A stretch of 64,000 bases of DNA, from the NCBI RefSeq assembly GCF_019049655.1, contig NZ_JAFMOX010000059.1, forward strand, positions 62,001 through 126,000, written 5' to 3'. Origin of the DNA: Rahnella rivi. GTDB taxonomy: Bacteria; Pseudomonadota; Gammaproteobacteria; Enterobacterales; Enterobacteriaceae. The position numbers and the translations under genes were made by a program. The notes below the pieces were generated by a model. The model worked only from the letters and a program-made list of their open reading frames with translations, was not told where the DNA came from and ran no database searches. Shown in pieces: positions 16,902 to 26,082 of this stretch. Each line of letters begins with the position of its first letter. The stretch's first letter is position 1.

Positions 16902-18027
16902 ATTACCGGATCTGCCGCTATTTATGCCCGATGGCGAACAGGCGTTTCACCGCGCCCTGAACCAGCAGGCGCTGGCGTATTTGCAGGCGCGGGGCGACCA
17001 CCGCTACGCCGATGGCGTCAGTTTGCTGAAAGCCGTGGCGCTGACCTTGCTGTGCGTGGCGGGTTATGCGATTTGCCTGACCCAGTACAACGGCTGGGGA
17101 TTTTTCGGCGGCTACCTGCTGTTTGTGCTGGCGGGCATGTTGCTGAACGTCAACGTCAATCACGACGCGTCGCACAACGTTTTCTTACGCAGCACGCGCG
17201 CCAACCGGATCATCAGCCGTCTGGTGACGCTGCCGCTGGGTGTCGACCCTGATTACTGGCGCATCCGCCACGTCGGGTTTCATCACCGCTATGCCAACGT
17301 TGAGCATTACGATCTGGACACCCAGGAAAATGGCATCTTCCGCCAAAGTCCGTATCAGAAACATCGCCCGCACATGCGCTATCAGCATCTTTACTGGCCG
17401 CTGATCGCCGCGCTGTCCCTGCCCTATATTGCGTGGATTTTTGACTGGTCAGACAGACTGGGCAAGACACCGCTGAAACTGACCGGCGCGCTGCCCGGCA
17501 AACGCGGCTGGGCTATTTTCACCGGTTTTAAGCTGCTGCATTTACTGCTGGTGCTGGTGATCCCGTTGTTCATCGCGCATGCCCACCACATCAACGCGGG
17601 CGTGGTGATAGCCAGTTACCTGATAAGCCAGATGATCGCATCGACGTTCGTGGTGTTTCTGCTGCTCGGCACCCACTGGGCGCAGGCGGAATTCTATGAC
17701 GCGCCCTCGCAGGGCAAAATGCCGCAGGGCTGGTATAAACACAATTTTGCCACCGCCTGCGACTGGCACCCGACGCCGCTGTGGCTGGAGAAATGGTTTG
17801 GCATGCTCAATCTGCATCTGACCCACCATCTTTTTCCCGGCTGGCATCACCGGCACTACCCGGCACTGGCGAAAATCATTGCCGGACTGGCCGCAGAACA
17901 CGGGATGCCGTATCGCTGTCTGAGTTACCGGCAGCTGATGCGCGAACAGCAGACGTTTTTGCGCGCAATGGGCAACGGTGACGATCCGCGCACGGCTGAA
18001 GGCGGCAACCCCTGGAGCCAGCCATGA
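16894..18027 (+). CDS. Membrane fatty acid desaturase, first of a tandem pair
   Basis: This 377-residue, front-end-type membrane desaturase has three di-iron histidine boxes: NHDASHNVF (HDASH at 90-94), RHVGFHHRYANVEHYD (HVGFHH at 126-131) and THHLFPGWHHRHYP near 310-323. There are two hydrophobic pairs of helices. It starts at a GTG (16894) overlapping the previous stop by eight bases, with GAGG about 10 bases upstream. It shares an N-terminal DHRYADG motif and overall layout with the next gene, so the two are paralogues. It presumably introduces a double bond into the cluster's lipid or its precursor. Confidence 0.88.
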   Translation: MNKLPDLPLFMPDGEQAFHRALNQQALAYLQARGDHRYADGVSLLKAVALTLLCVAGYAICLTQYNGWGFFGGYLLFVLAGMLLNVNVNHDASHNVFLRSTRANRIISRLVTLPLGVDPDYWRIRHVGFHHRYANVEHYDLDTQENGIFRQSPYQKHRPHMRYQHLYWPLIAALSLPYIAWIFDWSDRLGKTPLKLTGALPGKRGWAIFTGFKLLHLLLVLVIPLFIAHAHHINAGVVIASYLISQMIASTFVVFLLLGTHWAQAEFYDAPSQGKMPQGWYKHNFATACDWHPTPLWLEKWFGMLNLHLTHHLFPGWHHRHYPALAKIIAGLAAEHGMPYRCLSYRQLMREQQTFLRAMGNGDDPRTAEGGNPWSQP

Positions 18028-19145
18028 CGGCGCCAGGGTATCAGCAGCGTGAGGATCTGGCGCTTCACCGCGACCTGACCAAAGCCGCGAACCAGTATCT
18101 GTTGCAGCATCAGGATCATCGCTTTGCCGACGGGCGGATGATCGCCAAATTACTGTGCCTGCTTGCCCTGTGCGCGCTGTTTTACACCACGGCGCTGCTC
18201 AGTGATAACCGGCTTATATTTGCCTGTGGTTATTTCGCGTTTATTTTTACGGCAATGTTACTGGCGATCAATGCGGTACACGACGCCTCGCACAATGCGT
18301 TTTTCCGCCAGGCATGGGCGAACCGTGCGCTGAACCTGGTGATTTGTATTCCGCTCGGGCTGGATGCCGATTGCTGGCGGGTGCGGCATGTGGAATGCCA
18401 CCACGCCCACCTGAACGTGCAGGGCTATGATCTGGATATTGAGGAAAACGGCGTGCTGCGTCAGACCCCGTTCCAGCGCATCAAAGGCTTTATGCAGATG
18501 CAGCATTATTACTGGCCGTTTGTCGCGGCACTGACCTTCCCCTGCATCATCTGGTTTTTCGACTGGATCGACCGCGCGGGCAAAACCCGCGTGCAGCCTA
18601 AAATGCGCCATCAGGGCATCCGCGGCTGGGCCGTGTTCCTCACCGCAAAAATGTTGCATCTGCTGCTGGCGCTGGCGCTGCCGTATTGGGTTTTACATCA
18701 GCAGGGCATGGGCGGCGGCATTCTGCTGTGGTGCTATTTAGGCGGGCAGATGCTCTCTTCGCTGATTTTTGTGGTGCTGATATTAGGGTCGCACTGGGCG
18801 ATGGGCACGTTTTATCAGGTGCCGGAAGACGGGCGTTTTAAGCATGGCCGTTATCGCCACGTGTTTGCCACCACCATCGACTGGGTGCCTTATCCGCGCT
18901 GGCTCTCTTACTGGCTGGGTGAGCTGAACCGCCATCTGACGCACCACATTTTTCCTGCCTGGAACCACCGCCATTATCCGGCGCTGTCGGCGATCATTGC
19001 GCAGGTGACGCAGCGTCACGGCGTGACGTACCACTGTGTTTCACTGAAAGATATTCTGGTGGCCCAGCAGCGTTTTTTGCGGGCCATGGGGAAAGGAGAA
19101 ACAGCGCAGGGGCTGATGGACAAACCTACTGATAATTCACAATAA
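18024..19145 (+). CDS. Membrane fatty acid desaturase, second of a tandem pair
   Basis: The 373-residue protein is paralogous to the preceding desaturase, with histidine boxes HDASH (86-90), HVECHH (122-127) and LTHHIFPAWNHRHYP near the C-terminus. The ATG at 18024 overlaps the previous stop (ATGA). In the last box this copy has W-N-H-R-H where the first has W-H-H-R-H, so one non-core histidine differs and regioselectivity may too. It is the last gene of the cluster. Its final 20 bases overlap the 3' end of flhE on the other strand. Confidence 0.88.
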   Translation: MTAPGYQQREDLALHRDLTKAANQYLLQHQDHRFADGRMIAKLLCLLALCALFYTTALLSDNRLIFACGYFAFIFTAMLLAINAVHDASHNAFFRQAWANRALNLVICIPLGLDADCWRVRHVECHHAHLNVQGYDLDIEENGVLRQTPFQRIKGFMQMQHYYWPFVAALTFPCIIWFFDWIDRAGKTRVQPKMRHQGIRGWAVFLTAKMLHLLLALALPYWVLHQQGMGGGILLWCYLGGQMLSSLIFVVLILGSHWAMGTFYQVPEDGRFKHGRYRHVFATTIDWVPYPRWLSYWLGELNRHLTHHIFPAWNHRHYPALSAIIAQVTQRHGVTYHCVSLKDILVAQQRFLRAMGKGETAQGLMDKPTDNSQ

Positions 19146-19563
19146 CCTGATTACTGAGCACGCGTAACGGCGGATTCATCGCCCCTTTACCGGGTACGAA
19201 GTACACCAGCCTCATGGGCGAAATGGCCGCCTGACCGTAAAAAGATCGGGTCTGACCGCTGTCTGCATCGAGCGCCACGCAGCGGTTGGTCGTATTGCAT
19301 AACGACACCTGAAGCCCCGCCGGACGCGGCCCTGTCAGCCGGTAATTCCAGCTGACCGTGGTGATGGTCGCCGACGCCCGCTGCTGCAAAGGGGAACTCT
19401 GCGGTGCCGCGAGCGGTGCAGACGAGGCCATCACGCCCCGGTTTTGCAACGTCACGCCGCGCTGGGTGTCCGACCAGGAGCCGGACGTCGCCAGCACCGG
19501 CGCGCTGATCAGCATCAGTGACCCCATCGCCACGCGCAACAGCTTGTGCATGTTCTTATTCAC
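19126..19563 (-). CDS. flhE: Flagellar protein FlhE
   Basis: FlhE is a small periplasmic protein encoded after flhA in enterobacteria and thought to limit proton leakage through the flagellar export gate. The 145-residue product has a signal-peptide-like N-terminus (LLRVAMGSLMLISAPVLA) and the FlhE-type core SWSDTQRGVTLQNRG, SWNYRLTGPRPAGLQVSLC, SFYGQAAISPMRLVYFVPGKG. The GTG at 19563 overlaps flhA by eight bases; the ATG at 19551 is an alternative start. The 3' end overlaps the convergent desaturase gene by 20 bases. Confidence 0.88.
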   Translation of the reverse strand: MNKNMHKLLRVAMGSLMLISAPVLATSGSWSDTQRGVTLQNRGVMASSAPLAAPQSSPLQQRASATITTVSWNYRLTGPRPAGLQVSLCNTTNRCVALDADSGQTRSFYGQAAISPMRLVYFVPGKGAMNPPLRVLSNQVIVNYQ

Positions 19564-21637
19564 CGCCGATAGTCGCGGTCATGCGGATCTGGCGGCTGTC
19601 GCTCATTTCCAGATTCGACATCACCACAATCTGCGGCAGGGAACGGCGCAGGAAGCGCGAAAGCAACGGACGCAGCGCGTGGTTCACCAGCAGAACCGGC
19701 GGCGCACCGAGCATATCCTGACGCTGCAACGCCGCTTCAGACTGCGTCAGCAGACGGTCAGCCAGACCCGGCTCCAGCCCGCCGCCGCTCTGCAAGGCCT
19801 GCAACAGCAGACGCTCCAGCGCGGTATCCAGCCCGATAACCTGCACTTCACCGGTGCCAGGGAACCACTGCTGGGTGATCGCCCTGCCCAGCGCCACGCG
19901 CACCACCGAAGTGAGCTCATTTGGATCGGGCTGGGTCGGTGCGTATTCCGCCAGGGTTTCAATAATGGTGCGCATATCGCGGATCGAGACGCGCTCGGAC
20001 AGCAGGTTTTGCAGCACTTTGTGCATGTTGGTCAGCGAGATGACGCCCGGAATAAAATCTTCGGTCAGCTTCGGCATCTCTTTGCTGACCCTGTCCATCA
20101 GTTCCTGCGTTTCCTGGCGGCCAAACAGCTCTCTGGCATGCAGACTGATCAGGTGATTGAGGTGCGTGGCGACCACGGTGCTGGCTTCCACCACCGTAAA
20201 GCCCTGAATCTGCGCCTGTTCACGCATCGCCGGTTCAATCCACACTGCCGAGAGCCCGAAGGCCGGATCAACGGTCGCTTCACCCGGCAATTCGCCAATG
20301 GCACTGCCCGGATTGATTGCCATCCAGCGGCCAGGATGGGCAGTGCCGGTGCCAATTTCGACGCCTTTCATTAAAATGCGGTAGCCCGCAGGCGGTAATT
20401 CGAGGTTATCGCGGATGTGAACAACCGGCGGCAGATAGCCCATTTCCTGCGCGAATTTCTTACGAATACTGCGGATACGCCCCAGCAGTTCGCCATTTTG
20501 CGCGAAGTCCACCATCGGTATCAGACGGTAACCGACTTCCATGCCCAGCGGATCTTCCAGCTGAACGTCCTGCCAGCTCGCTTCCACCAGCTGTTTGTTT
20601 TCACCTTCGACCGGCGCGGCTTCTTTTACCACCGGGGCTTTTTGCTCCTGACCACGGATCCACCAGGCCAGCGCTAACAGGCCGGTCGTGAACAGCAGGA
20701 AGACCAGATTCGGCATGCCCGGCACCATGCCGAGTAAACCCAGCACGCCGGCACTCAGCATCATAACGCGCGGGTTACGGAACAGCTGGGTCACCATCTG
20801 CTCGCCGACGTCCTGATTGGTACCGACGCGGGTCACGATGACACCGGCCGCCGTGGAGATCACAAGTGCTGGGATCTGCGCCACCAGACCATCACCGATG
20901 GTCAGCAGGGTGTAGCTTTCCGCCGCGTGGCCGAAATCCATATCATGTTGCAGTACGCCGACCAGCAGGCCGCCGACCACGTTAATGATCATGATCATCA
21001 GACCGGCAACGGCGTCACCGCGCACGAATTTACTCGCACCGTCCATAGAACCGTAGAAGTCCGCTTCCTGCGTGACGTCGCTGCGGCGCTGTTTGGCTTC
21101 ATCTTCACCAATCAGACCGGCGTTGAGATCGGCGTCGATAGCCATCTGTTTGCCGGGCATGCCGTCGAGCACGAAACGCGCGCCGACTTCGGCGATACGC
21201 CCGGCACCTTTGGTTATGACCATAAAGTTGATCAGCACCAGAATGATAAACACAACGATACCGATGGCGAAGTTACCGCCCACCAGGAAGTGGCCGAAAG
21301 CTTCGATCACCCGCCCTGCCGCCGCGCCGCCGGTGTGACCTTCGAGTAAGATCACACGGGTCGAGGCCACGTTGAGCGATAAACGCAGCAAGGTGGAAAA
21401 CAGCAGAATGGTCGGGAACGCGGCAAAATCCAGCGTGCGCTGGGTGAACATCGCCACCAGCAGCACCATGATGGAAAGCGCGATGTTAAAGGTAAACAGT
21501 AAGTCGAGCAGGAACGGCGGCAGCGGCAGCACCATCATCGACAGGATCATCAGAATCAGGATAGGGCCAGCCAGCACCTGCCATTGTCCGGACTTAAAGT
21601 TGGCGGGTAAACGCAGCATCGCGGCCAGATTAGCCAT
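19556..21637 (-). CDS. flhA: Flagellar export gate protein FlhA
   Basis: FlhA forms the nonameric export gate of the flagellar type III apparatus. The start MANLAAMLRLPANFKSGQWQ and the eight-helix membrane half match enterobacterial FlhA, including the conserved cytoplasmic loop GKQMAIDADLNAGLIGEDEA and FYGSMDGASKFVRGDA. The soluble C-terminal half carries AFGLSAVWI, VVEASTVVATHLNHL and NHALRPLLSRFLRRS. The product is 693 residues, the normal length. The frame is open to 21658, but the ATG at 21637 matches the family start. It overlaps the end of flhB by eight bases. Confidence 0.97.
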   Translation of the reverse strand: MANLAAMLRLPANFKSGQWQVLAGPILILMILSMMVLPLPPFLLDLLFTFNIALSIMVLLVAMFTQRTLDFAAFPTILLFSTLLRLSLNVASTRVILLEGHTGGAAAGRVIEAFGHFLVGGNFAIGIVVFIILVLINFMVITKGAGRIAEVGARFVLDGMPGKQMAIDADLNAGLIGEDEAKQRRSDVTQEADFYGSMDGASKFVRGDAVAGLMIMIINVVGGLLVGVLQHDMDFGHAAESYTLLTIGDGLVAQIPALVISTAAGVIVTRVGTNQDVGEQMVTQLFRNPRVMMLSAGVLGLLGMVPGMPNLVFLLFTTGLLALAWWIRGQEQKAPVVKEAAPVEGENKQLVEASWQDVQLEDPLGMEVGYRLIPMVDFAQNGELLGRIRSIRKKFAQEMGYLPPVVHIRDNLELPPAGYRILMKGVEIGTGTAHPGRWMAINPGSAIGELPGEATVDPAFGLSAVWIEPAMREQAQIQGFTVVEASTVVATHLNHLISLHARELFGRQETQELMDRVSKEMPKLTEDFIPGVISLTNMHKVLQNLLSERVSIRDMRTIIETLAEYAPTQPDPNELTSVVRVALGRAITQQWFPGTGEVQVIGLDTALERLLLQALQSGGGLEPGLADRLLTQSEAALQRQDMLGAPPVLLVNHALRPLLSRFLRRSLPQIVVMSNLEMSDSRQIRMTATIGGE

Positions 21638-22781
21638 GGGTATCACTCTCTCCTGCAAAATCCAATGCGTCAGGCACCGGTAAATGTTGAGGTTTTTTAG
21701 GGATCAGTCCGCCTTCACGCTTCCAGCGTTTGAGCTGATAAACCCAGGCCAGAACTTCCGCGACCGCGGCATACAGCGCGGCCGGGATTTGCTGACCAAT
21801 ATCACTGTGCCGGTAAAGCGCACGTGCCAGAGGCGGCGCTTCCAGCATCGGAATTTTGTGTTCGGCACCCAGTTCTTTGATGCGCAGCGCCACGTTGCCC
21901 GCACCTTTCGCCAGAACTTTTGGCGCACTCATTTTGTCTTCGCTGTACTGCAACGCCACGGCGTAGTGCGTCGGGTTGGTGACAATCACGTCGGCCTTCG
22001 GCACATCGGCCATCATCCGGCGGCGGGCCATCGCACGTTGCTGCTGGCGGATACGCCCTTTGACGTGCGGGTCACCTTCCTGACTTTTATGTTCGTCGCG
22101 GATGTCCTGCTTGCTCATGCGCAGTTTCTTCAGGTTGCTCCAGATTTGCCAGAACACATCGAACGCCACCATCGGCGTCAGCCCGAAGACCACCATCAGC
22201 CCGCAAAATGCCACCATGCTCAGCGCTTCACCGAGCGCGGGAATGGTCGGCTGGGCGATCAGTCGCAGCATTTCCGGCCACTTATGCCACAGGTATAAAC
22301 CGGCGACGCTGCCCACCAGCGACGCTTTCAATATCGCTTTCAGCAGTTCCGCCAGCACCTGACCGGAAAACAGCCGCTTGAATCCGGCAATCGGATCCAT
22401 ACGGCTGAACTTAAATTCAAAGGATTTGGCACTGAACAGCAGGCCGCCCAGCAACAAGGGCGCGGCGAGCGCAATCAGGATCAGCCCGCCAATCACCGGC
22501 AACAACGCCATCACCGCTCGACCGAGCAGTGAGGCCATTTGCTGCAACATCTCCCGGTCGTTGCCGATGATGTTGTGATCGAAATTCAGCCCCTGGGCGA
22601 TCATCACGCCAAGCTGGCGCGCCATGGATTCGCCGGACATCCACAACAGCGTTAATCCGCCGCCGAGCATCAGCATCGAGGTCAGTTCACGCGAGCGCGG
22701 GATCTGCCCTTCTTCACGGGCTTTTTCCAGCCTGTGGGCTGTGGGGGCCTCACTTTTTTCGAGATCGCTTTCTTCAGCCAC
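21630..22781 (-). CDS. flhB: Flagellar export switch protein FlhB
   Basis: FlhB switches export specificity from hook to filament substrates by autocleavage. The 383-residue product has four hydrophobic segments, the flexible linker and the autocleavage loop VIVTNPTHYAVAL near residue 265, followed by APKVLAKGAGNVALRIKELG. The N-terminal ESDLEKSEAPTAHRLEKARE is typical. Length matches the family. It leads the minus-strand flhBAE operon. The 220-base spacer to cheZ contains the che terminator at 22951-22981 and presumably the flhB promoter, for which I could not place a convincing FlhDC box. Confidence 0.97.
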   Translation of the reverse strand: MAEESDLEKSEAPTAHRLEKAREEGQIPRSRELTSMLMLGGGLTLLWMSGESMARQLGVMIAQGLNFDHNIIGNDREMLQQMASLLGRAVMALLPVIGGLILIALAAPLLLGGLLFSAKSFEFKFSRMDPIAGFKRLFSGQVLAELLKAILKASLVGSVAGLYLWHKWPEMLRLIAQPTIPALGEALSMVAFCGLMVVFGLTPMVAFDVFWQIWSNLKKLRMSKQDIRDEHKSQEGDPHVKGRIRQQQRAMARRRMMADVPKADVIVTNPTHYAVALQYSEDKMSAPKVLAKGAGNVALRIKELGAEHKIPMLEAPPLARALYRHSDIGQQIPAALYAAVAEVLAWVYQLKRWKREGGLIPKKPQHLPVPDALDFAGESDTHG

Positions 22782-22950
22782 CGGCGGTTCCTGTCAGCAT
22801 TTACCCGCTGCTCAAAGGACAACGGGCACAATTTCACGCATAGCATGACAAAAGCGGCTAAGTCTTATGGATGGAACAAGGGGGATAAATGCGGGTTATT
22901 CCACAGATGGCGGCAGAGGGGGAAAATAATTAAAAATTTTGGATAAGAGA

Positions 22951-22981
22951 AACACCTCTTTGCATAGCACAAAGAGGTGTT
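22951..22981 (-). terminator. Terminator downstream of cheZ
   Basis: A perfect 12-base stem (AACACCTCTTTG with CAAAGAGGTGTT, 7-base loop) lies 22 bases beyond the cheZ stop. On the minus strand it is followed by TCTCTTATCC, only moderately T-rich; on the plus strand by CTTTT. It can end the che operon transcript before flhB and may work in both directions. Confidence 0.75.
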
Positions 22982-23002
22982 CTTTTGAGGCAGGCAGACG
23001 CA

Positions 23003-23647
23003 TCAGAAACCTAATGAATCCAGCAGGTCATCGACCTGTTCCTGCGAGGCCACCACGCCGACACCGTTGGTATCGAGCTGCGGGCCGTTGAGCAGGCTGT
23101 CATTTTCACGTTTCGCTCTGACCTGTTGCTCAGGAATGTTTTCCATCAGCACCATCAGCAGCTGATTTTCAATTTCCTGCACCACGGTCATCATGCGTTT
23201 GATCACCTGACCGGTCAGATCCTGGAAATCCTGCGCCATCATGATTTCCATCAACTGTGCGTTGGTGAAACCGGTGTGCTCAGGCACTTCTTTCAGGTAG
23301 CCGCGGGTATCAGAAACCAGTTCGCGGGCGTCAGACAGTTCGATTGGATTCTCAAACCATTCCTCCCAGCGCTTGTCGAGCTTTTTGGCACCGGATTCCA
23401 GTTTGTTCTGACGAGGCTGCGCCGCTTCCACGCAGTTCAGGGCGCGTTCTGCGGCCTGCGCCGTCATGGTGACGACGTAGTCGAGACGGTCACGCGCGTC
23501 AGGGATCGCTTCCGCGGCCTGAGCAATGGCCTGATCCAGGCCAAGTTCACGCATACTGTCGCGTAACATACGGGTCAGTTGCCCAATGCGGGCGATAATA
23601 TCGCCCGCGGTTGCTGCATCATTTGCAGGCATTGGTATCTCTGCCAT
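23003..23647 (-). CDS. cheZ: CheY-P phosphatase CheZ
   Basis: CheZ dephosphorylates CheY-P to end the tumble signal. The 214-residue protein forms a long helical hairpin. The catalytic region is [17 protein letters not shown] (with the active Gln in QDLTGQ) and the C-terminal CheY-binding helix is [11 protein letters not shown], both intact. It follows cheY with an 8-base gap and is the last gene of the chemotaxis operon. Confidence 0.97.
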   Translation of the reverse strand: MAEIPMPANDAATAGDIIARIGQLTRMLRDSMRELGLDQAIAQAAEAIPDARDRLDYVVTMTAQAAERALNCVEAAQPRQNKLESGAKKLDKRWEEWFENPIELSDARELVSDTRGYLKEVPEHTGFTNAQLMEIMMAQDFQDLTGQVIKRMMTVVQEIENQLLMVLMENIPEQQVRAKRENDSLLNGPQLDTNGVGVVASQEQVDDLLDSLGF

Positions 23648-23655
23648 AACTGCTC

Positions 23656-24045
23656 CTACATGCCCAGTTTTTCGAAGATTTTGCCCAGCTTTTCTTCCAG
23701 CGTGGCGGCGGTAAATGGCTTGACGACGTAACCACTGGCACCGGCTTGCGCGGCGGCCACAATGTTCTCTTTTTTCGCTTCGGCGGTGACCATCAGTACC
23801 GGCAGTTTTGCCAGTGCGGCATCCGCGCGGATGGTTTTGAGTAAATCCAGACCGTCCATGTTTGGCATGTTCCAGTCAGATACCACGAAGTCAAAACCCC
23901 CGGCGCGCAGTTTGTTCAGCGCATCAACGCCATCTTCCGCTTCTTCCACGTTCTGGAAGCCCAGCTCTTTCAGCAGGTTGCGAACAATACGACGCATGGT
24001 AGAGAAATCGTCTACTACCAGGAATCTCAGATTTGGATCGGCCAT
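23656..24045 (-). CDS. cheY: Chemotaxis response regulator CheY
   Basis: CheY is the single-domain receiver that binds FliM when phosphorylated. The 129-residue protein shows Asp12, Asp13, phospho-acceptor Asp57 ([12 protein letters not shown]), Thr87 (LMVTAEA) and Lys109 (VVKPFT) at the standard positions. It lies between cheB (46-base gap) and cheZ. Confidence 0.98.
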   Translation of the reverse strand: MADPNLRFLVVDDFSTMRRIVRNLLKELGFQNVEEAEDGVDALNKLRAGGFDFVVSDWNMPNMDGLDLLKTIRADAALAKLPVLMVTAEAKKENIVAAAQAGASGYVVKPFTAATLEEKLGKIFEKLGM

Positions 24046-24091
24046 GTTTTATCTACTCCTAAGGTTTGCTACCCAGCGCAAGGCTGAAAAA

Positions 24092-25141
24092 TTAAATACG
24101 TAATGCCTGACCGGCTGATATTTGTGCCAGCATGCGCTGGCTGATTTGGCTGAGATCCACCACTTCATTGACGCCACCGGTGGCGATAGCCTCACGAGGC
24201 ATACCGAAAACCACACAACTGGCTTCGTTTTGTGCCAGGGTATACGCCCCTGCGCGGTGCATCTCCAGCATGCCGGCGGCGCCGTCATTGCCCATTCCCG
24301 TCAGGATCACCCCGACGGCATTGCGTCCGGCGAACTGCGCCACCGAACGAAATAACACGTCAACCGACGGACGATGGCGGTTCACCGCCGGGCCGTCGTT
24401 CAACTTAACCTGATAGTTGGCCCCGCTGCGTGCCAGTTCCATATGTCTGTCGCCCGGCGCAATGTACGCATGCCCCGGTAAAACGCGCTCGCCGTCTTCG
24501 GCCTCTTTTACGGTGATCTGGCACAGTTTGTTCAGACGTTCGGCAAAAGAGCGCGTGAAGCCTGGCGGCATGTGCTGCGTGATCATCAGCGCCGGACAGG
24601 TCGGTGGCAGCGGTTGCAGAACGTGGCGAATTGCTTCGGTTCCGCCGGTGGAAGAGCCAATGGCGATCAGCTTTTCACTGCTGAGCAGCGGCGTATGGCT
24701 GAGAATGCGCGGCTGTTCCAGATTTACGCTTTTGTTCAGGCGCGCTTTTGACGCGGTGCGGATCTTGTCAGCAATCATTTCGCTGTAAGCCAGCATGCCT
24801 TCGCGGATCCCGAGCTGCGGTTTGGTGACAAAATCAATCGCCCCCAGTTCCAGCGCGCGCAGAGTGATTTCCGAGCCTTTACCGGTCAGCGATGACACCA
24901 TCACCACCGGCATCGGGCGCAGACGCATCAGTTTTTCCAGAAAATCCAGCCCGTCCATGCGCGGCATTTCCACATCCAGCGTCAGCACGTCCGGGTTGAA
25001 TTTCTTGATCAGATCCCGTGCGACCAGCGGATCGGGCGCGGTCGCCACCATTTCCATGTCGGGATGGCTGTTAATGATTTCAGTCATCAGCTGACGCATT
25101 AACGCCGAGTCATCGACGCTCAATACTCTGATTTTATTCAT
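24092..25141 (-). CDS. cheB: Chemoreceptor methylesterase/deamidase CheB
   Basis: CheB removes methyl groups from receptor glutamates and deamidates glutamines. The 349-residue protein has an N-terminal receiver domain ([10 protein letters not shown], phospho-site Asp56 in [12 protein letters not shown]) and a C-terminal esterase domain. The esterase triad is visible as Ser164 in [10 protein letters not shown], His190 in ITQHMPPGF and Asp286 in TGMGNDGA. Its ATG overlaps the cheR stop by one base (TAATG), so translation is coupled. Confidence 0.97.
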   Translation of the reverse strand: MNKIRVLSVDDSALMRQLMTEIINSHPDMEMVATAPDPLVARDLIKKFNPDVLTLDVEMPRMDGLDFLEKLMRLRPMPVVMVSSLTGKGSEITLRALELGAIDFVTKPQLGIREGMLAYSEMIADKIRTASKARLNKSVNLEQPRILSHTPLLSSEKLIAIGSSTGGTEAIRHVLQPLPPTCPALMITQHMPPGFTRSFAERLNKLCQITVKEAEDGERVLPGHAYIAPGDRHMELARSGANYQVKLNDGPAVNRHRPSVDVLFRSVAQFAGRNAVGVILTGMGNDGAAGMLEMHRAGAYTLAQNEASCVVFGMPREAIATGGVNEVVDLSQISQRMLAQISAGQALRI

Positions 25142-26013
25142 TACCTCTCCTTGGCGAGGCCATAGACGGTCTGGCCGCGCAAATAAAATTCCCGGCTGAT
25201 CTGGCTGAAGTTTTCGGAGTGGCCGGCAAACATCAGGCCACCCGGCTTAAGTAACGGAACAAATCGGCGTAAAATTTTCTCCTGCGTTTCTTTATCGAAA
25301 TAAATCATCACATTACGGCAGAAAATTGCATCAAAGGGTCCGTTCAGCTGCCACTGGTTTGCCAGTAAATTCAGTTGCTGGAAGGCCACCATTTGCGTCA
25401 GTTCCGGACGGGCGCGCACCAGACCACTGTGCGGGCCGGTGCCCTTGAGGAAGAACTTCTGCAACTGCTGCGGGCTGAGCGTGCGCAACTCTTCCTGGCG
25501 ATAGACGCCCGCCGTGGCTTTTTCCAGCACCTGAGTATCGATGTCGCTGGCCTGAATACGGCAGTTCGCCATACGCGGCCCCAGCGCTTCGCTCAGGGTC
25601 ATGGCGATGGAGTACGGCTCTTCGCCCGTTGAGGCGGCGGTGCTCCAGACGCTGTAATTATTCGGCCTTGAACGCGCATGTTCCGCGAGGATCGGGAAGT
25701 GATGCGCTTCGCGGAAAAATGCCGTCAGGTTAGTGGTCAGCGCATTAATAAACGCCTGCCATTCCGCGCTGCTGGTGTCACTTTCCAGCATCGCCAGATA
25801 ACTGCCGAAATCGTTCAGCCCGAGGAGCCGCAACCGCCGTACCAGGCGGTTGTAGACCATCTCCCGTTTGTGATCCGCCAGCACGATACCTGCGCGCTGA
25901 TAAATCAGCTCACTGATCCGGCGGAAATGGATATCTGACAGCGGTAACCGCTGGATCATCTGTGCCATGATCGAAGTGTTATCAGCACTCAGTGGCGAGC
26001 CTGGTTGATTCAT
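25141..26013 (-). CDS. cheR: Chemoreceptor methyltransferase CheR
   Basis: CheR methylates receptor glutamates with S-adenosylmethionine. The 290-residue protein has the helical N-terminal domain ([21 protein letters not shown]), the SAM-binding [18 protein letters not shown] and the [19 protein letters not shown] motif followed by [13 protein letters not shown]. The inserted beta-subdomain that docks on receptor NWETF tails is present. Both receptors next door end in that pentapeptide. The gap to the receptor gene is 69 bases. Confidence 0.97.
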   Translation of the reverse strand: MNQPGSPLSADNTSIMAQMIQRLPLSDIHFRRISELIYQRAGIVLADHKREMVYNRLVRRLRLLGLNDFGSYLAMLESDTSSAEWQAFINALTTNLTAFFREAHHFPILAEHARSRPNNYSVWSTAASTGEEPYSIAMTLSEALGPRMANCRIQASDIDTQVLEKATAGVYRQEELRTLSPQQLQKFFLKGTGPHSGLVRARPELTQMVAFQQLNLLANQWQLNGPFDAIFCRNVMIYFDKETQEKILRRFVPLLKPGGLMFAGHSENFSQISREFYLRGQTVYGLAKER

Positions 26014-26082
26014 GGTGCAGCTCCAGTAACGAACAGGTGGTATTTCTAAACCTTTTTTGACGCTTCATGGCCGTCCGGTCTG

